Source: DTPU01 sp963827855
GTDB lineage: Bacteria; Planctomycetota; Phycisphaerae; Sedimentisphaerales; Anaerobacaceae
Assembly (NCBI GenBank): GCA_963827855.1
Contig: CAWHBY010000001.1
Coordinates: forward strand, 434,001 to 498,000
Direction: 5' to 3'
DNA length: 64,000 bases
The notes under the pieces are model-generated. The model had not been told where the DNA came from and did no database searches. It was given only the letters and a program-made list of their open reading frames with translations. The first letter of the stretch is position 1. Each line of letters starts with the position of its first letter. Of the stretch, positions 53,573 to 62,448 are shown one piece after another. Both the position numbers and the translations under genes were made by a program.

Positions 53573-55570
53573 ATGGACACACGTACGTCCCTTCGAATGA
53601 TGGCATCGCTGGCAGTTCTGCTTGGCTGCGTGGCCCATCCTGCGTCCGGACAGGCTAGCCGGATCACGACCGAGTCCCTGCTGGACGAGATGACGGACCT
53701 GACGGCCATGGCCCTGTTTCCCAGCCCTGGCTATACGTGCAGGCAGTTCTCGTCCTACGATCGGGCCTCCAAGTCGCCGACCGAGGGGTGGTTTGCCAAT
53801 GGCGATTGCGGGCAGTACCTCCGCGTCGAGGAGCGGGCCGGTCACAAGGAGTACGTGATGATGGACACCGAGGGTCCAGGCGCGATCGTGCGGATCTGGT
53901 CAGCCAATCCCGCGGGCAACCTCCGCATCTACATCGATGGGTCGGACAAGCCGGTGATCGACGCCAACATGTCCGAGATCCTGGGGGGCAAGGTCCAGCC
54001 CCTGGTCAGGCCCATTGCCGGGGAATACAGCAAGGGCTGGAATCTCTACTTCCCGATCCCGTACGCCAGCCACTGCAAGGTCACCAGCGACAAGGACGGT
54101 TTCTACTACCACGTGAACTACCGCACGTACCCGGCCGGCACTCCGGTGGAGTCCTTCAGGCCGGCCCAGCTCGACCGGCTTGGTGTTCCGATCGCCGTGC
54201 TCGCCAGCCGGCTCGTGGAGCCGAGGGGTCGGGACAGTGACCTGGGAGGCAGGACAGAGCAGTTCGAGCTGTCCCTCTCGCCTGGACAGACCGAGAGACA
54301 GGAGTTCTCCGGGCCACAGGCCTTCACTGGGTTCGCCGTGCGGTTGGCTGCAGCCGACCGCGAGGCGGCCCTGCGGGCGGTCATCGTTAAGGTGAGCTTC
54401 GATGGCGAGTCCTGCATTGCGGCGCCCCTGGGCGACTTCTTCGGCTCTGCGCCGGGAATCAACCCCTTTGAGACCCTGCCCCTGGGCATGACCAAGGATG
54501 GTGAGATGTACTCTCATTGGTTCATGCCCTTCAAGGATTCCGCGACCCTCTCGGTCACGAATCTGGGTAAGGAGGCAGTGACGCTCAGTGGCGAGTTTGC
54601 GATCAAGGACCATGAATGGACTGACCGCTCCATGCATTTCCATGCAAAGTGGCGGAGCCAGTTTGACGTGCCCAGCCGGCCGATGCAGGACTGGAACTAC
54701 CTCACGGCCAAGGCCAAAGGCGTGTTCGCGGGCGTGGCATTCTCCATCGACAACCCGGTCAAGGCCTGGTGGGGCGAGGGCGATGAGAAGATCTACGTGG
54801 ATGGCGAGACCTTCCCCAGCCACTTCGGCACCGGCACAGAGGACTACTACGGCTATGCCTGGTGCTGGCCTGCGGTGTTCACGCACGCGTACCACAGCCA
54901 ATCCCGGGTAGACGGCCCTGCCAACTACGGAAGGACCAGCGTGAACCGCTTCCACGTCCTGGATCGCATCCCCTTCACCAAGGACTTCAGGTTCGACATG
55001 GAGCTCTGGCACTGGGACGAGAAGTGCAAGGTGAATATGGCGGTGACTGCCTACTGGTACGCCTGTCCTGGCGGGTCTGATACCTTCAAGCCCATCCAGG
55101 CTGCAGACGCGATCGTGCGGCCCATGCCCGGTTACGTGGTCCCCCGCGTGGCAGGGGCCCTGGAAGGCGAGGAACTCAAGATCGTCAAGGTCACAGGCAC
55201 GGCCGAGCCGCAGGATAGCGATGACACCAGTGCAGGCAAGCATCTGTGGTGGCATGCAGGCATGAAGCCGGGCGATCAGCTCACTGTGGCGCTGCCCTGC
55301 GCAAAGGCGGGCAAGTACCACGTGCTGGCCCGGTTCCTCTCTGCCAAGGACTACGGCATCCACCAACTCGCGATCAACGGTACCAAGGCCGGAGATCCAA
55401 GGGATTTCTACAATCCGGATGTGAAGATCACCAAGGAGACGGACCTGGGCACATTCGACCTGAAGGCGGGCGACAATACCCTTTCGGCAACCGTGGTTGG
55501 GGCCAACGACAAGGCGGTCAAGGCCTACATGTTCGGGTTGGACTACCTGCTGCTAAAGCCTGCCGACTAG
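53573..55570 (+). CDS. Secreted GH172 (DUF2961) protein, intact
   Basis: ATG 53573 follows GGAGG and opens an export signal (RMMASLAVLLGCVAHPASG) with a possible lipobox LLGC. The 665-residue product has the start CRQFSSYDRASKSP, GPGAIVRIWSANPAGNLRIY, the catalytic-domain signature FGTGTEDYYGYAWCWPAVFT, and VNRFHVLDRIPFTKDFRFDM, then a C-terminal carbohydrate-binding-like domain (GKYHVLARFLSAKDYGIHQL, GDNTLSATVVGANDKA). Probably an exo-furanosidase; the exact sugar is unknown. It is unusually long because of the C-terminal module. Confidence 0.88.
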   Translation: MDTRTSLRMMASLAVLLGCVAHPASGQASRITTESLLDEMTDLTAMALFPSPGYTCRQFSSYDRASKSPTEGWFANGDCGQYLRVEERAGHKEYVMMDTEGPGAIVRIWSANPAGNLRIYIDGSDKPVIDANMSEILGGKVQPLVRPIAGEYSKGWNLYFPIPYASHCKVTSDKDGFYYHVNYRTYPAGTPVESFRPAQLDRLGVPIAVLASRLVEPRGRDSDLGGRTEQFELSLSPGQTERQEFSGPQAFTGFAVRLAAADREAALRAVIVKVSFDGESCIAAPLGDFFGSAPGINPFETLPLGMTKDGEMYSHWFMPFKDSATLSVTNLGKEAVTLSGEFAIKDHEWTDRSMHFHAKWRSQFDVPSRPMQDWNYLTAKAKGVFAGVAFSIDNPVKAWWGEGDEKIYVDGETFPSHFGTGTEDYYGYAWCWPAVFTHAYHSQSRVDGPANYGRTSVNRFHVLDRIPFTKDFRFDMELWHWDEKCKVNMAVTAYWYACPGGSDTFKPIQAADAIVRPMPGYVVPRVAGALEGEELKIVKVTGTAEPQDSDDTSAGKHLWWHAGMKPGDQLTVALPCAKAGKYHVLARFLSAKDYGIHQLAINGTKAGDPRDFYNPDVKITKETDLGTFDLKAGDNTLSATVVGANDKAVKAYMFGLDYLLLKPAD

Positions 55571-55762
55571 CCCACGCCCGTCACAGGCTTGACCCGGCCG
55601 ACCGATTCTGGGATGATCCGGCCAGCGGGTTTGGCGGCCGCCTTGCAGGCCCTGGTGACAGGAGGCTCTGCCTCTTGGTCTGCCGAGTCGTCGCCCTCCT
55701 CGGAGGCCCTGGTAGGGCGAATGCCGTCGCCTTCAGTGGTCTACGCTGGTATAGTAGGCCAC

Positions 55763-56497
55763 ATGCCCGGTTTCTTCTATGATCTCGGCAGGATGGCAGG
55801 TCCAAAGGTGCGAAGGGCCCAATGGACCTGGCAATCCCTGGTGGGCAGCGAAGAGGATATCATCGCAGCAGAGGCCCTGGTCGGCCAGGACCTGGCCGCT
55901 GAGGTCCTCCGCCAGGTCGAGCCGTGCAAGGACGCGGATCTGGCTGCCGCCATCCCGGCCATTGGCGAAGGCCTGGCCGCCAGGCTGACGAACCAGAAGC
56001 GGCGGTTCTACTTCCACGTCGTTGAACTGCCGGCGTTGAATGCCTTTGCCCTGCCTGGCGGCCACGTCTTTGTCACCCGCCCCATGCTCGAGCTCTGTCA
56101 GTTTAGAACAGACCCCACTGCCTTTGTGCTTGCCCATGAGATGGCCCACGTGGTCCGCGGCCACGCCATGGATCGCATGATGGCCCACTCCGCAGTCAGG
56201 CTCGCGGGCAGCCTGGCCGCTGCGCGGACCGCCCTGGGCTCCTTGGCCAGACAGGCAGGCGTGATGGCAGTGCAGGCCGTCTACTCCCAGGATCAGGAGT
56301 CCGAGGCGGACCGGCTGGCGGTGCTCCTGATGAGGTCAGCAGGGCATGACGGCCGTGCAGCAGAACAACTGATGATCACGCTGGCGACTGCCACCAACAG
56401 CCTGGGCCCGGGCGGACTGGGCAGCTACTTCAGCTCGCATCCTCCGTTTCCAGTGAGGATCGCGGCGATCCGCCGCACGCTGCAGGTGCCGGCCTAA
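55763..56497 (+). CDS. M48-family zinc metalloprotease
   Basis: Start taken at ATG 55763 (PGFFYDLGRMAGPKVRRAQW). The 244-residue product has HEMAH (His125, Glu126, His129) and the third ligand in QESEADRLAVLLM, the M48 arrangement as in BepA/LoiP-type enzymes, plus FALPGGHVFVTRPML before the active site and SSHPPFPVRIAAI at the end. No clear signal peptide. A TATAGT hexamer at 55750-55755 lies so close that the mRNA would be leaderless. Probably a protein-quality-control protease. Confidence 0.85.
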   Translation: MPGFFYDLGRMAGPKVRRAQWTWQSLVGSEEDIIAAEALVGQDLAAEVLRQVEPCKDADLAAAIPAIGEGLAARLTNQKRRFYFHVVELPALNAFALPGGHVFVTRPMLELCQFRTDPTAFVLAHEMAHVVRGHAMDRMMAHSAVRLAGSLAAARTALGSLARQAGVMAVQAVYSQDQESEADRLAVLLMRSAGHDGRAAEQLMITLATATNSLGPGGLGSYFSSHPPFPVRIAAIRRTLQVPA

Positions 56498-56527
56498 GAG
56501 GCCGGATGCGGCTGCGCCGCGAAACGG

Positions 56528-56622
56528 CGAATGGGCGAATGGGCGAATGGGCGAATGGGCGAATGGGCAATGGGCGAATGGGCAATGGGCGAATGGGCAA
56601 TGGGCGAATGGGCAATGGGCAA
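56528..56622. repeat. GGGCGAAT/GGGCAAT tandem repeat
   Basis: About twelve units alternate between 8 bp (GGGCGAAT) and 7 bp (GGGCAAT), all in one direction. They create spurious open frames (EWANGRMGEWANG-like). Located between the protease gene and the kinase remnant. Confidence 0.85.
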
Positions 56623-56689
56623 TGGTGGCCTGGTATCTTCTGGCTTCTGGATTCTGGATTTTTCTCCTGCAACCTCTCCTCTGGTGGGA

Positions 56690-56995
56690 GCCACCTACCA
56701 GGGCTGCCGCTTCGAGCCTCCCTCAGTGGCTGACCTAGCCAGGCTCTTTCCCAGCCTGGAGATCCAGGAGCTGATAGGCAGAGGTGGCATGGGCACGCCG
56801 CACTACATGGCTCAAGAGCAGGTGGAGCACCCTCAGGAGGTGGACCACAGGGCGGACATCTATTCCCTGGGTGTGGTCTTCTACGAGATGCTGACGGGGG
56901 AACTACCCTTGGGCAGGTTCGCCCTGCCCTCGCCGTTTCTCCGGTTCGCCGATTCGCCGTTTCGTCTTCTGGCTACTCATGTCGTAATGCAATGA
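56690..56995 (+). pseudogene. Remnant of a planctomycete Ser/Thr protein kinase with internal deletion
   Basis: The frame reads CRFEPPSVADLARLFPSLEI then LIGRGGMG, the start of a kinase N-lobe, and passes straight into GTPHYMAQEQVEHPQEVDHR and ADIYSLGVVFYEMLTGELPL, which belongs to the activation and P+1 loop region about 150 residues later. The VAIK, HRD and DFG segments are missing, and the APE motif reads AQE. The end overlaps the convergent ABC permease. A deletion joining two GG-MG/GT sites explains it. Non-functional as a kinase. Confidence 0.75.
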
Positions 56996-58241
56996 TCGGA
57001 TCGACCCTGGCTGCGTTCATGGCAGGGTACAGGCCGAAGACGATCCCTATGGCCATGCTAATGAACAGGGGCATCAGGACGCCGGAGAGGGTCAGGACCG
57101 TGACCATGCCCGAGAAGTGGGTGATCAGGAAGGGGATGAGCGTACCCAAGCCCAGGCCGATCAGGCCGCCTGTGGTGGACAGCACCACGGTCTCGATGAG
57201 GAACTGGGAGATGATCTGTCCCCGTTTCGCGCCGATGGCCCTGCGGATGCCGATCTCGCGTGTACGCTCGGTCACAGAGGCGAGCATGATGTTCATGATG
57301 CCGATACCGCCCACCAGCAGGCTGATCCCCGCGATCGATCCCAGGACGACGTTGAAGGTCCGCTTGGTGGCCTCTGCCTGCTTGAGCAGGGCCAGGGGCA
57401 CGCTGATCGCATAGTCCTTCTTCTTGTGGAACCGCCCGATCATCTGCTCGATTCCTGCAGCCAGGGCCTCCACCCGCTTGGCGTCATCCACCCGCAGGAT
57501 GATCTGGTGCAGCTCTACCTGCTCCATCTCGAAGGACCCGGAGGTCATCCTTCTGGAGATGTCTCCAAAGTAGCTCCGCATGACGTCCATCGGGACGTAG
57601 ACGTCGATCTCCTGGTCAGGGATCTGGATGTTGCCGGCCTGGCCGCTCTCGCTCTTGACGATGCCGATGACCTCGAACTGGTTGCCGCCGATCCTCACGG
57701 TCTGGCCGATCACGCCCTGCGTGGCCAGGAGCTTGCGGGCCCCGAACTCGGTCAGCACCGCCACGGGCGCCCTGCGATCCAGGTCGGGCTGCGTCAGGAC
57801 CCGGCCCGCCATGATCTGACGAGGCACCAGCTCGAACCAGACCGGCGTGGTGCCCACGACCCGCAGGTCCATGACCCGCTCGAACAGGCGGGTTTCCTTG
57901 CGCATGGTCTTGGCAGGGGCCGTCTGTCGGATGTGGTTGAATCCCTCGGACAGACGCTGGTAGTCTTCGTACGTCAGACCGTAGATGCTCATGTGTGAGT
58001 GCTGGGTCGTGGTCTGCTCGTCCTCGACGGCCTTCATGGAGGAGATGATGATGTTGTTGCTGCCGAGCTTGCGGATCTGCTCCAGGGCCGCCTTGCTGGC
58101 GCCCTCGCCGACCGAGAGCATGGCCACCACGCTGCCCACGCCGAAGACCACGCCCAGCATGGTGAGGAACGACCTCAGCTTGTGCAGCAGGAGGTTCTCG
58201 ATGCCCAGCATCACATTGCGCAGGAACTTTGCCTGTGTCAC
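56973..58241 (-). CDS. MacB-type ABC permease, copy 2
   Basis: Start taken at GTG 58241 behind GGGAG, giving VTQAKFLRNVMLGIENLLL as in its paralogue. The 422-residue product has the MacB plan: TM1 (LRSFLTMLGVVFGVGSVVAM), a periplasmic MacB_PCD domain, and an FtsX domain with three TMs (LVGGIGIMNIMLASVTERTR, EIGIRRAIGAKRG, LMPLFISMAIGIVFGLYPAM). It is highly similar to the gene at 58438-59715, a recent tandem duplication. Permeases of this type work with MacA and an ATPase in tripartite export or lipoprotein-type mechanotransmission. Confidence 0.88.
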   Translation of the reverse strand: MTQAKFLRNVMLGIENLLLHKLRSFLTMLGVVFGVGSVVAMLSVGEGASKAALEQIRKLGSNNIIISSMKAVEDEQTTTQHSHMSIYGLTYEDYQRLSEGFNHIRQTAPAKTMRKETRLFERVMDLRVVGTTPVWFELVPRQIMAGRVLTQPDLDRRAPVAVLTEFGARKLLATQGVIGQTVRIGGNQFEVIGIVKSESGQAGNIQIPDQEIDVYVPMDVMRSYFGDISRRMTSGSFEMEQVELHQIILRVDDAKRVEALAAGIEQMIGRFHKKKDYAISVPLALLKQAEATKRTFNVVLGSIAGISLLVGGIGIMNIMLASVTERTREIGIRRAIGAKRGQIISQFLIETVVLSTTGGLIGLGLGTLIPFLITHFSGMVTVLTLSGVLMPLFISMAIGIVFGLYPAMNAARVDPIIALRHE

Positions 58242-58437
58242 GACACTCCCTCTCTTAGGACCCGGCAAGGAATAGAGTAAGCACTTTCCATCTCATCTTC
58301 GGGCCATCTTGGGCCGCTCCTCAATCGCGTAATCCTCAGCGTAGAAGGGCACTACGCCTCCGGTTTCGCTCAATCCTCGCGTCCCAATCTGACCCGAATC
58401 TGAGCGGCAACTGCATACCTTATTCCTTGACGGGTCC

Positions 58438-59715
58438 TTACTCGTGTCTCAATGCGATGATCGGATCGACCTTGGCCGCATTGATGGCAGGGTACAGGCC
58501 GAAGACGATCCCTATGGCCATGCTGATGAACAGGGGCATCAGGACGCCATAGAGGGTCAGGACCGTGATCATGCCCGAGAACTGGGTGATCAGGAAGGGG
58601 ATCAGCGTCCCCAAGCCCAGGCCGATCAGGCCGCCTGTGGTGGACAGCACCACGGTCTCGATGAGGAACTGCGAGATGATCTGGCCCCGCTTGGCGCCGA
58701 TGGCCCTTCGAATTCCGATCTCGCGCGTCCGTTCGGTGACAGAGGCGAGCATGATGTTCATGATGCCGATGCCGCCCACCAGCAGACTGATCCCGGCGAT
58801 CGACCCCAGGACGATGTTGAAGGTCCGCTTGGTGGCCTCTGCCTGCTTGAGCAGGGCCAGGGGCACGCTGATCGCATAGTCCTTCTTCTTGTGGAATCGT
58901 TCGATCATCCGCTGGATCCCTGCGGCCACGGCCTCCACCCGCTTGGAATCGTCCGCCTGCACGATGATCTGGTGGAGTTCCACCCTTTCCCGCTCCTGGG
59001 TGCCCGAGGTGACCCTCGTGAAGACGTCTCCAAAGTACTTCCGCATGACGTCGATCGGGATGTAGGCATCGATCTCCTGGTCAGGAATCTGGATACTGCC
59101 GGCCTGGCCGCTCTCACTCTTGACGATGCCGACAATCTCGAACTGATTGCCGCCGATTCGCACGGTCTGGCCGATCACGGCCTGCGTGGCCAGAAGCTTG
59201 CGGGCCCCGAATTCCGTAAGCACAACCACAGTCGCCGTATGGTCAAGGTCCGACTGCACCAGGACCCGGCCTGCCAGGATCTCACGCGGCACCAGCTCGA
59301 ACCAAACAGGGGTGGTACCCACCACCCGCAGCTCCATGGCCCTCTCAAACAGACGGGTCTCTTTCCGAGAGAGCTTGACGGGTGCGGTCTGCTGGATGTG
59401 GTTGAACCCTTGCGACATCCTGAGGTAGTCGTCATAGGTCAGGCCGTAGACGCTCATGCGGGACCGTGTGACCGTTGGCATCGAGGCCTGTTCTTCCTCG
59501 GCGGATTTGACTGAGGAGATGATGATGTTGTTGCTGCCGAGCTTGCGGATCTGTTCCAGGGCCGCCTTGCTGGCGCCCTCGCCGACCGAGAGCATGGCCA
59601 CCACACTGCCCACGCCGAAGACCACGCCCAGCATGGTCAGGAACGACCTCAGCTTGTGCAGCAGGAGGTTCTCGATGCCTAGGGCAACATTTCTGAAGAG
59701 TTTGGTCTGGGTCAT
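58438..59715 (-). CDS. MacB-type ABC permease, copy 1
   Basis: A 425-residue paralogue of the gene at 56973-58241, with the same TM1, periplasmic domain (GLTYDDYLRMSQGFNHIQQT, ELVPREILAGRVLVQSDLDH) and FtsX domain. It overlaps the ATPase gene by 4 bases (ATGA-type), so ATPase and copy 1 are translationally coupled, with copy 2 about 200 bases further down. Only one ATPase gene is present for both permeases. Confidence 0.88.
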   Translation of the reverse strand: MTQTKLFRNVALGIENLLLHKLRSFLTMLGVVFGVGSVVAMLSVGEGASKAALEQIRKLGSNNIIISSVKSAEEEQASMPTVTRSRMSVYGLTYDDYLRMSQGFNHIQQTAPVKLSRKETRLFERAMELRVVGTTPVWFELVPREILAGRVLVQSDLDHTATVVVLTEFGARKLLATQAVIGQTVRIGGNQFEIVGIVKSESGQAGSIQIPDQEIDAYIPIDVMRKYFGDVFTRVTSGTQERERVELHQIIVQADDSKRVEAVAAGIQRMIERFHKKKDYAISVPLALLKQAEATKRTFNIVLGSIAGISLLVGGIGIMNIMLASVTERTREIGIRRAIGAKRGQIISQFLIETVVLSTTGGLIGLGLGTLIPFLITQFSGMITVLTLYGVLMPLFISMAIGIVFGLYPAINAAKVDPIIALRHE

Positions 59716-59996
59716 GCAGACTCAATCCGATCGATGAGACCATCCATCATGTGCAGCCGATGCTTGGCATAGGCCGCGATGTCCGGCTCATGCGTGACCA
59801 TGATGATCGTCTTGCCCTGCTCATTCAGCTTGGTCAGCAATTGCATGATCTGGACACCCGTGGCGGAGTCGAGGTTCCCCGTGGGCTCATCTGCAAAGAT
59901 GATCTGGGGGTCATTGGCCAGGGCCCGGGCAATGGCCACCCGCTGCATCTGTCCTCCGGATAGTTCCGTGGGACGGTGGTTCAGCCGGTCCGCCAA
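59712..59996 (-). CDS. MacB-type ABC ATPase, C-terminal part after a frameshift
   Basis: Contains ADRLNHRPTELSGGQMQRVA (signature), IIFADEPTGNLDS (Walker B) and IIMVTHEPDIAAYAKHR (switch His), the second half of a MacB/LolD-type ATPase. The frame join with 59981-60427 lies at about 59995-60010, around GGCGGAGGTGGGACTTGG, where one or two bases are out. One gene of about 238 residues is expected. Confidence 0.82.
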   Translation of the reverse strand: MADRLNHRPTELSGGQMQRVAIARALANDPQIIFADEPTGNLDSATGVQIMQLLTKLNEQGKTIIMVTHEPDIAAYAKHRLHMMDGLIDRIESA

Positions 59997-60427
59997 GTCC
60001 CACCTCCGCCGGCAAGCTCTCTGGCCCTCTCTGCGCTGCGCTCTGCCTCCCAGCCCAGATAGTAGAGGGGCAGCTCGATGTTCCGGTGTACGGTCAATTG
60101 GGGAATCAGGTTGAAGCTCTGGAACACGAATCCCAGGTACCGCAGCCTGAAGTCACTGAGTGAATCGTCATCCAACTGGCTGACGTCCTGGCCATCCAGG
60201 TAGTAGGAGCCAGAGGTCAGCCGGTCCAGGCATCCCAGGACGTTCATCATGGTGCTCTTGCCCGACCCGCTGGGCCCCATGATCGCCCAGAAGCTGCCCT
60301 TCTTGAACTCGATGTCCACACCCGCCAGGGCATGGACCTGCTCTGCGCCCATCTGATAGATCTTGCGGGCATTCTCCAGACGGACGATCTCCTGTCCGGC
60401 ATCAGGTTGCTGCGATGGCTTGACCAT
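59981..60427 (-). CDS. MacB-type ABC ATPase, N-terminal part, frameshifted
   Basis: Starts MVKPSQQPDAGQEIVRLENA and contains Walker A IMGPSGSGKSTMMNVLGCLD and the Q-loop YLGFVFQSFNLIPQL, as in MacB/LolD ATPases. After AERARELAG the frame degenerates (GGGTWRTG). It follows the MacA-like gene by 2 bases in the same operon. It powers the two permeases. Confidence 0.82.
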   Translation of the reverse strand: MVKPSQQPDAGQEIVRLENARKIYQMGAEQVHALAGVDIEFKKGSFWAIMGPSGSGKSTMMNVLGCLDRLTSGSYYLDGQDVSQLDDDSLSDFRLRYLGFVFQSFNLIPQLTVHRNIELPLYYLGWEAERSAERARELAGGGGTWRTG

Positions 60428-60429
60428 CC

Positions 60430-62448
60430 CTAGTCTCCCCCCGCGCTGCGGGATCTGCGACCTCCGGACGTGCCCTGGCTTCCACCTTGTCCCTGGCCTT
60501 GGCTGCCCTGTCTCTGGCCGCCCATCCCCTGGTCTCCGCCGGCGCCCTGGCCCCGGCCCTGCGCGCCGCCGCCTTGCTGGAACCGCTGCCGCATGGCCTC
60601 CCGCTCTTCGGGCGTCATGTTCTGGAATCGCTGGCGCGAGGCCTCCATCTGCTGACGCTGCTCGGGCGTCATATTCTGCATCATCTGCTGCATCTGCTCG
60701 GGAGACATGTTCCTCATCCCTCCAAGGCCCTGCGGGTTGTTGGGATCAGAGGACCTTCTGCCACGGCCCCGTCTCTGGCCGTCTTGCTCTCCATCCTGGG
60801 CCCCGCCCGAGGCAACCCCCGGCCCAAACCCTGACGTTCCGTTCGCGGCGGACTCCAGCCTCTGGTTGATCCTCTGGGTCATGCTGTCCGGTGCATTGGC
60901 ATCGCCTCCCTGGCCTCCCTCAGAGCCCTGCCCGAGATTGGCCGCCTTCAACGGAGGATCCTGGACGACCATCTCGCCTTCCTTCAGGCCGCTGATGATC
61001 CGGAGCATGCTGTTGTTATCCAGACCGATCTCGACCTGGCGGGGTTCCATGGTCCCGTCGTCTTTGAGAATATAGACCGTGGGTTTTCCGTCGACCCGGT
61101 TGACCGTATGGACCGGGACGTACACCGCGTCGTCATACCGGGCCACGATGATGTCCACCTTGCAGTTCATGCCCGTGCGGAGCTCGGGATCAGACTCGTC
61201 CAGGTACACATCTGCATTGTAGACCTTCAGGTCCGGATTCATCCACATGCTCTGGGGATCCGGCAGCGGGGCGATGCGGGCCACGGTCCCGATGAACTCC
61301 TTGCCCGGCAGGGCGTCGACCGTGATCCGGGTCGGAAGCCCCAATCGGACCTTCTGCAGGCTGGATTCGTGGATGGCGACCTCGGCCTTGCAGGACAGCG
61401 CGGTCGGCAGATAGAACAACTCCTGCCGCTCGAAGACCTCGACGCCCTCCTGCAGGGGCTGACGATTGTCGAATCCGCGGCCTCCGCCCCGCTGGGCGCT
61501 GGTGGCGTAGATGACCATGGCATCGGTGGGCGACAGAACCGTGGCCTTGGCAAGCTGGTCGTCGATCTTGGCCAGCTTGAACTTCTCCCGCTCGTACTCC
61601 TGGTTCTTGGCGTTGAGGTTGGCCTCTGCCTGCACCACGTCCGCCTTGGCCTTTCGCTGTGCACGTTCCAGGGCCATCTTCGCCTGGTAGACGTCACTCT
61701 CCAGCTTGGCGATCTGCCGCCTGTACGTGTACTGCTTGAGGAGCGCCCTGCTGTTGCTGGCCAGCGTCAGCTTGGCGTTGGACCGGTTTCTCGACAGGGT
61801 GTCTGCCTGCATCTCCGTCTGGGAGATGTACTTCTCTGCGTAGAGTCTCTCAGACCATTTCATGGTCTCCTCGGCCCTCTTCAGCTCCTCCTCGGCCAAC
61901 TGAATGTCACTCTCGGCCTCTACGAGCAGGTTGTAGTACTCCCCGTTGGGATCGTTGTACTTCTTGAGATCCTCATTTGCGAAGAAGAGGTCGAGATCGG
62001 CCTTGTTGACGTCGCTGATGGCCTGATTCTGGGTCACGGCCAGGGTCTCGTTGGCGTCGATCCAGGAGGCCCGGGCGTTCTGCACCTTGATCTCCTGATC
62101 GATCTTCTGGTCCCGCAGCGTGCTGGTGTCCAGCTCGATGAGCTTGTCGCCCTTCTTGATCTGCGTGCCCTCGGGGATGATCCACACGATGGAGGTCCGG
62201 CCCTCGACCTGGTTGTAGATGACCTCCTGCTCTCTGGCCTTGATCGTGCCCGACACGGGCACGCTGATGGTCAGCGGGCCCTTCTTGGCCGCAAAGGTGG
62301 CGACCTTGACGCCTGAATCGTCGCCGCCGCGAGCCACCCTGAACCACACGGCGATCAGTCCGATGGCCACGACTGCCACGGCAATGCCCACGACCTTCAT
62401 GGGCCTTCGCTTGCCATTGCCCGTCTTCTTGTTAGGAAGTGATGCCAT
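60430..62448 (-). CDS. macA: MacA/HlyD-type periplasmic adaptor with long Gln/Gly-rich tail
   Basis: The 672-residue product has an N-terminal anchor (VVGIAVAVVAIGLIAVWFRV), a biotinyl-lipoyl half motif (TISVPVSGTIKAREQEVIYN), a long coiled-coil hairpin (about 105-300, for example DIQLAEEELKRAEETMKWSE), a beta-barrel domain (LGLPTRITVDALPGKEFIGT), and a membrane-proximal domain (VYILKDDGTMEPRQVEIGLD). The last 170 residues are a low-complexity tail with repeated MTPEQ/MTPEE units and Gly/Gln runs, absent from ordinary MacA proteins (about 370-400 residues). It links the inner-membrane ABC complex to the TolC-like protein. Confidence 0.87.
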   Translation of the reverse strand: MASLPNKKTGNGKRRPMKVVGIAVAVVAIGLIAVWFRVARGGDDSGVKVATFAAKKGPLTISVPVSGTIKAREQEVIYNQVEGRTSIVWIIPEGTQIKKGDKLIELDTSTLRDQKIDQEIKVQNARASWIDANETLAVTQNQAISDVNKADLDLFFANEDLKKYNDPNGEYYNLLVEAESDIQLAEEELKRAEETMKWSERLYAEKYISQTEMQADTLSRNRSNAKLTLASNSRALLKQYTYRRQIAKLESDVYQAKMALERAQRKAKADVVQAEANLNAKNQEYEREKFKLAKIDDQLAKATVLSPTDAMVIYATSAQRGGGRGFDNRQPLQEGVEVFERQELFYLPTALSCKAEVAIHESSLQKVRLGLPTRITVDALPGKEFIGTVARIAPLPDPQSMWMNPDLKVYNADVYLDESDPELRTGMNCKVDIIVARYDDAVYVPVHTVNRVDGKPTVYILKDDGTMEPRQVEIGLDNNSMLRIISGLKEGEMVVQDPPLKAANLGQGSEGGQGGDANAPDSMTQRINQRLESAANGTSGFGPGVASGGAQDGEQDGQRRGRGRRSSDPNNPQGLGGMRNMSPEQMQQMMQNMTPEQRQQMEASRQRFQNMTPEEREAMRQRFQQGGGAQGRGQGAGGDQGMGGQRQGSQGQGQGGSQGTSGGRRSRSAGGD

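Noticed and set aside
56494..56738. Small open frames through the GGGCGAAT array (EWANGQWANG-like)
   Set aside because: Products of a tandem repeat without stop codons, not proteins.
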